This document shows, in pieces, positions 25,044-31,905 of a stretch of 44,790 nt of DNA. Every line of letters starts with the position of its first letter. Position 1 is the stretch's first letter. The position numbers and the translations under genes were made by a program. Source of the stretch: Stenotrophomonas maltophilia (GTDB lineage: Bacteria > Pseudomonadota > Gammaproteobacteria > Xanthomonadales > Xanthomonadaceae); assembly GCA_002435595.1 (NCBI GenBank), contig DJBL01000101.1:1-44790 (forward strand), written 5' to 3'. The notes beneath the pieces are model-generated. The model had not been told where the DNA came from and searched no databases. It worked only from the letters and a program-made list of their open reading frames with translations.

Positions 25044-26552
25044 GTGTCGAACTGGCCTCTACTCAGTGTTCTCATCTGGCTGCCGATCCTCGGCGGTGCC
25101 TTGATCCTTGCCATCCGTGACGCCCGAACCGCCCGCTGGGCGTCGCTGGGCGTAGCGGTGCTGACCTTCGTGGCCAGCCTGTCGCTGCTCAGCGGCTACG
25201 ACGTGGGGAACGACGCGCTGCAGTTCGTCGAGACCCGCGCCTGGATCCCCGCCTACGACATCGGCTACAACCTGGGCGTGGACGGCATTGCGATCGCGTT
25301 GATCCTGCTCACCACGCTGGTGTCGGTGCTGGCGCTGATCGGCGCCTGGAGCGCGATCGACAAGCGCGTCAACCAGTACGTGGCCGCCTTCCTGATCCTG
25401 GAAGGCGTCACCGTCGGTATCTTCGCCGCCACCGACGCGATGCTGTTCTACGTGTTCTTCGAGGCGATGCTGATCCCGATGTTCCTGATCATCGGTGTCT
25501 GGGGCGGCCCGCGTCGCATCTACGCCGCGCTGAAGTTCTTCCTGTACACCTTCCTCGGCTCGGTGCTGATGCTGGTGGCGCTGATCTACCTGTACCTCAA
25601 GGGCGGCAGCTTCCAGCTGGCCGACCTGTACGCCCTGCAGCTCTCGGGCAAGGAACAGACCTGGATCTTCTTCGCCTTCCTGATCGCCTTCGCGGTGAAG
25701 GTGCCGATGTTCCCGGTGCACACCTGGCTGCCGGACGCCCACGTCGAGGCACCCACCGCCGGTTCGGTGATCCTGGCGGCGATCGCGCTGAAGATCGGTG
25801 GCTACGGCTTCCTGCGCTTCAACCTGCCGATCGTCCCGGACGCCTCGCAGGAATGGGCGTGGCTGGTCATCACCCTGTCGCTGATCGCGGTGATCTACGT
25901 CGGCCTGGTCGCGCTGGTCCAGGACGACATGAAGAAGCTGATCGCCTATTCGTCGATCGCGCACATGGGCTTTGTCACCCTGGGTACCTTCATCGCCCTG
26001 TGGCTGGTGCGCGATGCGCAGAGCCTGGATGCGGCCCGTCTGGGCCTGCAGGGCGCGATGGTGCAGATGGTCTCGCACGGCTTCGTGTCCGGTGCGATGT
26101 TCTCCTGTGTCGGCGTGCTGTACGACCGCATGCATTCGCGCCGGATCGCCGATTACGGCGGCGTGGTCAACGTGATGCCGTGGTTTGCCACCTTCGCCAT
26201 GCTGTTCTTCATGGCCAACGCGGGCCTGCCGGGTACCAGCGGTTTCGTCGGTGAGTTCATGATCATCATGGCCAGCTTCCAGCGTCATCCGGCGCTGGCA
26301 CTGGGCGCGGCGACGACCCTGGTCATCACCGCGGCCTATACGCTGTGGCTGTACAAGCGCGTGTTCTTCGGTGAAGTGGCCAATGCCCATGTCGCCGAGC
26401 TGAAGGACATCAACGGTCGCGAGTGGCTGGTGCTGGGTGTATTTGCCGTGGGCACCCTTGCCCTGGGCCTGTACCCCAAGCCGCTGACCGACCTGATGGA
26501 GCCCTCGATCGCGAAGCTGGCGATGCAGATCGCATCCAGCAAGCTGCTGTAA
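25044..26552 (+). CDS. nuoM: NADH-quinone oxidoreductase subunit M
   Basis: NuoM is the second antiporter-like proton pump. The 502-residue protein has about 14 transmembrane helices with the conserved FFEAMLIPMFLIIGVWGG (key glutamate), FPVHTWLPDAHVEAPTAGSV-type segment and the lysine-bearing helix near VQDDMKKLIAYSSIAHMGF. It starts with GTG at 25044, preceded by AAGAAG. It lies 23 bp after nuoL and 36 bp before nuoN. Confidence 0.97.
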   Translation: MSNWPLLSVLIWLPILGGALILAIRDARTARWASLGVAVLTFVASLSLLSGYDVGNDALQFVETRAWIPAYDIGYNLGVDGIAIALILLTTLVSVLALIGAWSAIDKRVNQYVAAFLILEGVTVGIFAATDAMLFYVFFEAMLIPMFLIIGVWGGPRRIYAALKFFLYTFLGSVLMLVALIYLYLKGGSFQLADLYALQLSGKEQTWIFFAFLIAFAVKVPMFPVHTWLPDAHVEAPTAGSVILAAIALKIGGYGFLRFNLPIVPDASQEWAWLVITLSLIAVIYVGLVALVQDDMKKLIAYSSIAHMGFVTLGTFIALWLVRDAQSLDAARLGLQGAMVQMVSHGFVSGAMFSCVGVLYDRMHSRRIADYGGVVNVMPWFATFAMLFFMANAGLPGTSGFVGEFMIIMASFQRHPALALGAATTLVITAAYTLWLYKRVFFGEVANAHVAELKDINGREWLVLGVFAVGTLALGLYPKPLTDLMEPSIAKLAMQIASSKLL

Positions 26553-26588
26553 TCGGGCCGTCGAGAGTATTGATTCCAGGATTTGATG

Positions 26589-28049
26589 ATGACCACCTCG
26601 CCGCTGTTGCCACTGACCGCCGCCGACCTGCCGCCGCTCGCTCCCGAGCTGGTGCTGATCGGCAGCGCGTTCGCCCTGTTGATCCTCGATCTGTTCATCA
26701 GTGAGAAGAACAAGATCTGGACCCATCTGCTCTCGGTCGCCGCGCTGGCCGCGGTGCTGTTCATGCTCGCCACGGGAGTGGGCGGGCAGGGCGATGTCTT
26801 CCACGGCATGTTCGTCCGCGATACCGCGGCCGACGTGATGAAGACCGTGATCGTGCTGTGCAGCGGCCTGACCCTGGTCTATGGCTGGAGCTACCTGCGC
26901 GAGCGCAAGCTGTACCAGGGCGAGATCCCGGTGCTGATCCTGTTCGGCACCGCCGGCATGATGATCCTGGTCTCGGCCGGCAGCCTGCTGATGGTCTACC
27001 TGGGCCTGGAACTGCTGGCGCTGTGCTCCTACGCGCTGGTGGCCAGCAACCGTGAAAACGGTCTGGCCTCCGAAGCGGCGATGAAGTACATCGTGCTCGG
27101 CTCGCTGGCCTCGGGCCTGCTGCTGTATGGCATGTCGCTGATCTACGGCGCGACCGGTTCGCTGCACCTGGACGTCATCCATGCGGCGATCCCGCATTCG
27201 GAAGAGAAGGTGCTGCTGCTGACCGGCGCGGTGTTCATGATCGCCGGCGTGGCTTTCAAGCTGGGCGCCGCGCCGTTCCACATGTGGCTGCCCGACGTGT
27301 ACCAGGGTGCCCCGGCGCCGATCGCGCTGTTCATCAGCTCGGCGCCGAAGCTGGCCGCCTTCGGCATGGCTTACCGCCTGCTGGAAGTGGGCGTGGGCCC
27401 GCTGTCGGACGAGTGGAAGTACCTGATCGGTGGCCTGGCAGCGCTGTCGCTGGTGATCGGCAACCTGATGGCCATCGCGCAGACCAACCTCAAGCGCATG
27501 CTGGCCTACTCGACGGTGTCCCACATCGGCTTCCTGCTGCTGGGCATTGCCGGCGGTGGCGAGCAGGGGTACGCGGCCGCGCTGTTCTACGCGCTGAGCT
27601 ACGCGATCATGTCCACCGCAGGCTTCGGCGCGATCATCGCGCTGTCGCGCAGCGGCTTCGAAGCGGAGAACATCGACGACTTCAAGGGCCTGAACGCACG
27701 CAATCCCTGGATGGCCGGGCTGGTGCTGTGCATCATGGCCTCGATGGCCGGTATCCCGCCGTTCCTGGGCTTCTGGACCAAGCTGGCGGTGCTGGGCGCG
27801 GCGATCAACGGCGGCATGCTGTGGCTGGCGATCCTGGGCGTGCTGTGCGCGGTGGTCGGCTGCTTCTACTACCTGCGCGTGATCAAGGTGATGTACTTCG
27901 ATGAGCCGGTGGGCGAGCCGCTGCCGGCCAACAACGACCGCGTGCTGGGCGTGGTGCTGGGCGTGAATGCCCTGGCGCTGCTGGCCTTGGGCCTGTCGTG
28001 GAACCCGATCATGGTGTGGTGCCAGCAGGCATTTGCACATCTTGCGTAA
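26589..28049 (+). CDS. nuoN: NADH-quinone oxidoreductase subunit N
   Basis: NuoN is the third antiporter-like proton pump and closes the operon. The 486-residue product contains YLGLELLALCSYALVA with its glutamate, APFHMWLPDVYQGAPAPI, and AQTNLKRMLAYSTVSHIGF with the channel lysine. The start is ambiguous between adjacent ATGs at 26586 and 26589; AGGA at 26578-26581 gives better spacing to 26589. No strong terminator follows directly. The first initiator tRNA lies 126 bp downstream and could be read through from the operon. Confidence 0.96.
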   Translation: MTTSPLLPLTAADLPPLAPELVLIGSAFALLILDLFISEKNKIWTHLLSVAALAAVLFMLATGVGGQGDVFHGMFVRDTAADVMKTVIVLCSGLTLVYGWSYLRERKLYQGEIPVLILFGTAGMMILVSAGSLLMVYLGLELLALCSYALVASNRENGLASEAAMKYIVLGSLASGLLLYGMSLIYGATGSLHLDVIHAAIPHSEEKVLLLTGAVFMIAGVAFKLGAAPFHMWLPDVYQGAPAPIALFISSAPKLAAFGMAYRLLEVGVGPLSDEWKYLIGGLAALSLVIGNLMAIAQTNLKRMLAYSTVSHIGFLLLGIAGGGEQGYAAALFYALSYAIMSTAGFGAIIALSRSGFEAENIDDFKGLNARNPWMAGLVLCIMASMAGIPPFLGFWTKLAVLGAAINGGMLWLAILGVLCAVVGCFYYLRVIKVMYFDEPVGEPLPANNDRVLGVVLGVNALALLALGLSWNPIMVWCQQAFAHLA

Positions 28050-28175
28050 AAAACGATACAAAACTGCGCAATTAGTGTAATATTCGTTTCCTGAGTTGTT
28101 GATGCAGCGGTTTCGCCAGAAGATCGTTGCAAGCGTACCCGCCGCTGGTTGGTACATCGACTCATCCGCTTCTGC

Positions 28176-28252
28176 TGCGGGGTGGAGCAGTCTGGCAGCT
28201 CGTCGGGCTCATAACCCGAAGGTCGCAGGTTCAAATCCTGCCCCCGCTACCA
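28176..28252 (+). tRNA. metY: Initiator tRNA-fMet (CAT), first copy
   Basis: A 77-nt initiator tRNA with encoded CCA. The loop CTCATAA gives anticodon CAU, and the anticodon stem carries the three consecutive G-C pairs (GGG/CCC) that mark initiators. Acceptor positions 1 and 72 are T and T, so the end pair is mismatched, as initiators require, but it is U-U rather than the C-A of E. coli. A -10-like TAATAT lies at 28078-28083 but is far upstream. Its terminator is at 28291-28319. Confidence 0.97.
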
Positions 28253-28290
28253 TATAGCTCCGGCGAAAGTCGGAGGCAGTGGACGAATCA

Positions 28291-28319
28291 AGCGATCCCG
28301 GCAACGGGGTCGCTTTTTT
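28291..28319 (+). terminator. Terminator of tRNA-fMet copy 1
   Basis: AGCGATCCCG (28291-28300), a GCAA tetraloop, CGGGGTCGCT (28305-28314) and further T. The stem is 10 bp with one U-G wobble. Confidence 0.92.
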
Positions 28320-28516
28320 CGTTGCAGGTCCAGGGCATGATCCGGCGGTGGAGTGGTTGGCGGCGCGAGGGATGAGGATTGGATCGCGCTTCGGCGGCCC
28401 ATGCCGCGCGGGCGGGGGATGCGATCGAACCGGCTGCGGCGAATGTGGGCCGTGGGGGGATGAGGTTGGTTTGGCGCTGCGTAGTGGGTCTGCGCGGTGA
28501 TATGTTTCAAGAGGGG

Positions 28517-28545
28517 TTGCGCGGGGGTGAAAACTCCCTTACAAT
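28517..28545 (+). promoter_or_regulatory. Promoter of tRNA-fMet copy 2
   Basis: TTGCGC (28517-28522), a 17-bp spacer and TACAAT (28540-28545) precede the tRNA start by 11 bp. Both spacing and hexamers fit a sigma-70 promoter well. Confidence 0.8.
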
Positions 28546-28556
28546 TCCGCTTCTGC

Positions 28557-28633
28557 TGCGGGGTGGAGCAGTCTGGCAGCTCGTCGGGCTCATAACCCGA
28601 AGGTCGCAGGTTCAAATCCTGCCCCCGCTACCA
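28557..28633 (+). tRNA. metY: Initiator tRNA-fMet (CAT), second copy
   Basis: Identical over 77 nt to the first copy, including the T1-T72 mismatch, and the preceding TCCGCTTCTGC is also shared. It has its own promoter (28517-28545) and terminator (28669-28697), so it is an independent unit. It precedes rimP-nusA-infB, the place occupied by metY in E. coli. Confidence 0.97.
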
Positions 28634-28668
28634 CAGAAAATCTGCAGTGCAGATGCAGTAGACGATAA

Positions 28669-28697
28669 AGCGATTCCGGAAACGGGGTCGCTTTTTT
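28669..28697 (+). terminator. Terminator of tRNA-fMet copy 2
   Basis: AGCGATTCCG (28669-28678), a GAAA tetraloop, CGGGGTCGCT (28683-28692) and then five T. The stem has 10 bp with two U-G wobbles and is homologous to the terminator of copy 1. Confidence 0.92.
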
Positions 28698-28738
28698 CGT
28701 TGTGGGGTTTTGTTTTTTTCAAAGCATTTAGGGCGCAG

Positions 28739-28780
28739 GGCAAAGGCAAAGGCAAAGGCAAAGGCAAAGGCAAAAGCAAA
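28739..28780. repeat. GGCAAA hexanucleotide array
   Basis: Six perfect tandem GGCAAA units (28739-28774) and one AGCAAA variant. Such arrays change length by replication slippage. Confidence 0.9.
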
Positions 28781-28804
28781 CGCCTGTTTGCGTGCATCTG
28801 GGAG

Positions 28805-28915
28805 GGCGCCGGCACGGGTAAGTCCGCGGGGCACGCCGCAAGTACGTCCGTGTAGGCTCCTTTTGCGCCATCCATGGCGCAAAACGGGCCCCGCAGACTT
28901 ACCCGTGCCAACGCC
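28805..28915 (-). repeat. Dispersed structured repeat, copy 3
   Basis: A 111-bp element read on the minus strand. The outer arms (28888-28915 and 28805-28832) pair over 28 positions with no mismatch and three U-G wobbles. Inside is a 10-bp hairpin TTTTGCGCCA / TGGCGCAAAA with a 4-nt loop (28861-28884), then a less structured segment. It shares architecture and core with copy 4 but differs at 10 arm positions, all pairing-compatible. No target-site duplication is visible. Confidence 0.85.
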
Positions 28916-29044
28916 TGCGCAGACGATCGGTGGCCTGGGCTAGGGCGTGCCGCTTCTGCTCTTTTTGCTTTATGTGAATTGGTTCGTGCTTGTTCGACGG
29001 TGGTTGGATGGTGATGGGGGAGGTGGGAGTTGGAGGTGGTAGTT

Positions 29045-29115
29045 GGGAGTGGGAGTGGGAGTGGGAGTGGGTGAGGGATGAGGGATGAGGGATGAGGGAT
29101 GAGGGATGAGGGGGC
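29045..29115 (+). repeat. G-rich tandem arrays (GGGAGT and GGGATGA)
   Basis: Four GGGAGT units (29045-29068), one GGGTGA, and five perfect GGGATGA units (29075-29109) followed by a run of five G. The plus strand is almost purely purine. Four or more G3 runs separated by 3 or 4 bases fit the canonical G-quadruplex pattern. Confidence 0.9.
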
Positions 29116-29176
29116 GGGGTTTGGGGGTGCCTGCCGCTTCGCCGCTTGTTCCAACGACTGACCGTTACCTTGTCCA

Positions 29177-29286
29177 GGTGCCGGGGTGGGTGAGTTGGCG
29201 GGACCGTTTTGCGCCATGGATGGCGCAAAGCGAGCCCCCATGGAGGGGTTCACGGCGTGTCCCGCCGACTTACCCACCCCGGCGCC
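29177..29286 (+). repeat. Dispersed structured repeat, copy 4
   Basis: A 110-bp element. The outer arms (29177-29204 and 29259-29286) pair over 28 positions with no mismatch and three G-U wobbles. Inner parts are a 9-bp hairpin TTTGCGCCA / TGGCGCAAA with a TGGA loop (29208-29229) and a short CCCC-ATGGA-GGGG hairpin (29236-29248). The whole would fold as a long stem carrying two hairpins. Confidence 0.85.
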
Positions 29287-29390
29287 CTCGACGGGGCCGG
29301 CCAGCGCAGGCTCCTGCTCCACGCTCTGGCATTGCCCCGGCCCCAGCTGTTCAGCTTTCGCAATACGGGCGCGCAAAACCGCCCCGACCA

Positions 29391-29419
29391 TTGCACCAGC
29401 GCGGTGCAACGGCTATCAT
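29391..29419 (+). promoter_or_regulatory. rimP-nusA-infB promoter with inverted repeat
   Basis: TTGCAC (29391-29396), a 17-bp spacer and TATCAT (29414-29419) form a good sigma-70 promoter about 285 bp upstream of rimP. The -35 lies inside an inverted repeat, TTGCACC (29391-29397) and GGTGCAA (29403-29409), which could be an operator. Confidence 0.7.
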
Positions 29420-29465
29420 CAGCGGCTTAGCGGACTGTCCATCCGTATCCTGTCAAGGGATGTGA

Positions 29466-29585
29466 ATGGGCCCGCAACCGGCTTCCAGGAACGGCAACCT
29501 GTACCCAGGCCGCCGTCACCCCCCGGAAGACTGGGCTCGCAGGAACGCACGCCGCGTGTGTGCCTGCTACCGGAATCCAGCATGA
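29466..29585 (+). other. Possible leader peptide ORF (39 codons)
   Basis: An ATG at 29466 has AAGGGA at 29455-29460, a strong ribosome binding site with 5-bp spacing. The frame runs 39 codons (MGPQPASRNGNLYPG..., rich in Arg and Pro) to a TGA at 29583-29585, 17 bases before the hairpin at 29602. It begins about 40 nt after the predicted transcription start. In GC-rich DNA a frame of this size can occur by chance, so only its position and ribosome binding site support it. Confidence 0.35.
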
Positions 29586-29601
29586 CCGGAGTTGTACCGG
29601 A

Positions 29602-29630
29602 CAAGGGGCCCAGCGGGCCCTTTGTTGTTT
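29602..29630 (+). terminator. Attenuator-like hairpin in the rimP leader
   Basis: CAAGGGGCCC (29602-29611), an AGC loop and GGGCCCTTTG (29615-29624), followed by TTGTTT. The stem has 10 pairs with one G-U wobble and a broken T tract. Its 3' half (29613-29620) is also perfectly complementary to 29468-29475 at the start of the leader ORF, so two exclusive folds exist. Confidence 0.55.
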
Positions 29631-29703
29631 CCGGGGCATGTCCCGTAGAGCCCGGCCAGCGCGACTGGCCACCCCGTATCTCTTTCAACGAACAAGGCAG
29701 ACT

Positions 29704-30294
29704 GTGAGCGACAAGGCAACTGAAATCGCGAATCTGCTCGCCCCCACCGTTCAGTCGCTGGGTCTCGAGCTGCTGGGCGTGGAGTACCTCACTGCCCCGG
29801 GTGGTGCGACGCTGCGCCTGTATATCGACGTGCCGCTGGCCGAACAGCCCGAGCGTATCGTCAACATCGACGACTGCGAACGCGTCAGCCGCGAAGTGTC
29901 CGCACAGCTGGACGTCGAAGATCCGATCAGCGCCAACTACACGCTGGAAGTCTCTTCGCCCGGCGTCGACCGCCCGCTGTTCACCGCCGAGCAGTTCGAG
30001 CGTGCCATCGGCGAATCGGCCAAGGTCACGCTGAAGCTGCCGCAGGACGGCCGTCGTCGCCTGCAGGGCGAAATCCTCGCGGTTGATATCCCCCAGGGAA
30101 CCGTCACCTTCAAGGTCGACAACTCACCGTTCACCGCCGATGTCGAGAATATCGACAAGGCACGCATCATGCCGGACTGGGCCGCCCTCGGCCTGGCTCC
30201 GACCAAACCGACTGGCCCGGCACCCAAGCAGGGTGGCAAGGCGAACAAGAAACCATCCAACGAGCCGGCGGCCAAGAAGCCGCGCGCGGAGTGA
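29704..30294 (+). CDS. rimP: Ribosome maturation factor RimP
   Basis: RimP helps assemble the 30S subunit in the cytosol. The 196-residue product starts (GTG)-SDKATEIANLLAPTVQSLG. The N-terminal domain has GVEYLTAPGGATLRLYIDV and the DDCERVSREVSAQLDVEDPI motif, then YTLEVSSPGVDRPLF. An Sm-like C-terminal domain is followed by a basic, Lys/Pro-rich tail (about residues 165-196). The GTG at 29704 is chosen for its family match; AAGG lies at 29694-29697. nusA begins 4 bp downstream. Confidence 0.96.
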   Translation: MSDKATEIANLLAPTVQSLGLELLGVEYLTAPGGATLRLYIDVPLAEQPERIVNIDDCERVSREVSAQLDVEDPISANYTLEVSSPGVDRPLFTAEQFERAIGESAKVTLKLPQDGRRRLQGEILAVDIPQGTVTFKVDNSPFTADVENIDKARIMPDWAALGLAPTKPTGPAPKQGGKANKKPSNEPAAKKPRAE

Positions 30295-30298
30295 GCCA

Positions 30299-31810
30299 AT
30301 GAGCAAGGAACTTTTGCTGGTAGTGGATGCGGTCGCCAATGAAAAGGGCGTTCCGCGTGAAGTGATCTTCGAAGCGATCGAGGCTGCACTGGCGTCGGCC
30401 GCGAAGAAGCGCTACCCCGATGAAGAAGTGCTGGCCCGTGTGTCGATCGACCACAAGGACGGCAACTACGAAACCTTCCGCCGCTGGGAAGTGGTGGCCG
30501 ATGACGTGGTGATGGAATCGCCCGATCGCCAGATCCGCCTGATGGACGCCATCGACGAAGCCGAAGGCGTGGAAGTCGGCGACTACATCGAAGAACAGAT
30601 CGAAAACCCGGACTTCGGCCGTATCGCCGCACAGGCCGCCAAGCAGGTGATCGTCCAGCGCGTGCGCGAGGCCGAGCGTCAGCAGGTGGTCGATGCGTGG
30701 AAGGATCGTGTCGGCGAACTGGTTACCGGCGTGGTCAAGCGCGCCGAGCGCGGCAACATCTACGTGGACCTGGGCGGCAACGCCGAAGCCTTCATCCCCA
30801 AGGACAAGGGCATTCCGCGCGACGTCCTGCGTGCCGGCGACCGCGTCCGCGGTTACCTGGCCGAGGTGCGTTCGGAGCCGCGCGGCCCGCAGCTGTTCAT
30901 CAGCCGCGCCGCGCCTGAATTCATGATCGAACTGTTCAAGCTCGAAGTGCCGGAAGTCGGCCAGGGCCTGGTCGAGATCAAGGCGTGCGCCCGTGATCCG
31001 GGCGACCGCGCCAAGATCGCCGTGCTCGCCCACGACGCGCGTACCGATCCGATCGGTGCCTGCATCGGCATGCGCGGTTCGCGCGTGCAGGCCGTGTCCA
31101 ACGAGCTCAATGGCGAGCGCGTGGACATCGTGCTGTGGAACGAGAACCCGGCCAACTTCGTCATCAACGCCATGGCGCCTGCCGAAGTGCAGTCGATCAT
31201 CGTCGATGAAGAAAAGCACTCGATGGACCTGGCCGTGGCCGAAGAGCGACTGGCCCAGGCGATCGGCAAGGGCGGCCAGAACGTCCGTCTTGCCAGCCGC
31301 CTGACCGGTTGGCAGCTCAATGTGATGACCCAGGACCAGGTGACCGCCAAGTCCGAGGCAGAGCAGGGCGTGGCCCGCCAGCTGTTCATGGACAAGCTGG
31401 AAGTGGATGAAGAAATCGCCGCCATCCTGGTGACCGAAGGCTTCAACACCGTGGAAGAAATCGCCTACGTCCCGGTCGGCGAACTGCTGGCCGTGGAAGG
31501 CTTCGACGAAGACATCGTCGAAGAGCTGCGTGCCCGTGCCCGCGATGCGCTGCTCAACGAAGCGCTGGCGGTGGAAGAAGGTCTGGAAGACGGCTCGCCG
31601 TCCGAAGACCTGCTCGCCCTGGAAGGCATGGACGAGGCAACCGCCTACGCCCTGGCCGGTCACGGCGTGCGTACCAGTGAGGACCTGTCGGACCTGGCCG
31701 CCGACGAGATCCTCGAGTTCGGCATCGAGGACATGGACCAGGAGCGCGCCGCCGCCCTGATCCTTGCCGCCCGAGCCGAGGAGATCGCCCGCCTGGAGCG
31801 CGGCGAATGA
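30299..31810 (+). CDS. nusA: Transcription termination/antitermination factor NusA
   Basis: NusA binds RNA polymerase and nascent RNA and modulates pausing, intrinsic termination and antitermination. The 503-residue product starts MSKELLLVVDAVANEKGVPR. Its order is an N-terminal polymerase-binding domain, an S1 domain (about 135-200, GVVKRAERGNIYVDLGGN), two KH domains (about 230-345, GACIGMRGSRVQAVSNEL and AIGKGGQNVRLASRL), and two acidic C-terminal repeats (360-503), as in E. coli. The ATG at 30299 follows rimP by 4 bp. NusA is known to influence expression of its own operon in E. coli, relevant to the leader hairpin upstream of rimP. Confidence 0.97.
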   Translation: MSKELLLVVDAVANEKGVPREVIFEAIEAALASAAKKRYPDEEVLARVSIDHKDGNYETFRRWEVVADDVVMESPDRQIRLMDAIDEAEGVEVGDYIEEQIENPDFGRIAAQAAKQVIVQRVREAERQQVVDAWKDRVGELVTGVVKRAERGNIYVDLGGNAEAFIPKDKGIPRDVLRAGDRVRGYLAEVRSEPRGPQLFISRAAPEFMIELFKLEVPEVGQGLVEIKACARDPGDRAKIAVLAHDARTDPIGACIGMRGSRVQAVSNELNGERVDIVLWNENPANFVINAMAPAEVQSIIVDEEKHSMDLAVAEERLAQAIGKGGQNVRLASRLTGWQLNVMTQDQVTAKSEAEQGVARQLFMDKLEVDEEIAAILVTEGFNTVEEIAYVPVGELLAVEGFDEDIVEELRARARDALLNEALAVEEGLEDGSPSEDLLALEGMDEATAYALAGHGVRTSEDLSDLAADEILEFGIEDMDQERAAALILAARAEEIARLERGE

Positions 31811-31905
31811 GCCAGCGATGAACAGTGCCCTGACCCGCTCAGGGCTTAGACTCCGCGCTGCCTTCGCACGTTTCGAGGGAGCGCCAACCAGATCATAGGA
31901 TCCGA

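Larger units (their letters stand above)
28253..28556. other. Spacer between the two initiator tRNAs
   Basis: This 304-bp spacer holds the terminator of the first tRNA and the promoter of the second. The roughly 200 bp between them (28320-28516) show nothing I can recognise. Confidence 0.6.
28634..29703. other. Repeat-rich gene-poor region upstream of rimP
   Basis: About 1.07 kb without a convincing protein gene. In order it holds the tRNA terminator, a GGCAAA hexamer array, repeat copy 3 (minus orientation), a G-rich stretch with hexamer and heptamer arrays, repeat copy 4 (plus orientation), the rimP promoter, a leader ORF and an attenuator-like hairpin. Long open frames across it arise from the 6-bp arrays. 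Confidence 0.75.

Noticed and set aside
25059..28157. A 1032-codon minus-strand open frame antisense to nuoM and nuoN
   Set aside because: It is Gln/His/Arg-rich, typical of the reverse of GC-rich coding sequence; the plus strand encodes two well-conserved complex I subunits.
29045..29115. Possible CRISPR array
   Set aside because: Units are 6-7 bp and contiguous with no unique spacers, so this is a simple tandem repeat.
28805..29286. Retron or reverse-transcriptase-linked RNA
   Set aside because: The long outer stem is suggestive, but no reverse transcriptase or effector gene lies anywhere in the window.
28612..29409. A long minus-strand open frame encoding Leu-Pro dipeptide runs
   Set aside because: It is created by the 6-bp array and repeat copies, which keep frames open; it has no ribosome binding site and no domain.
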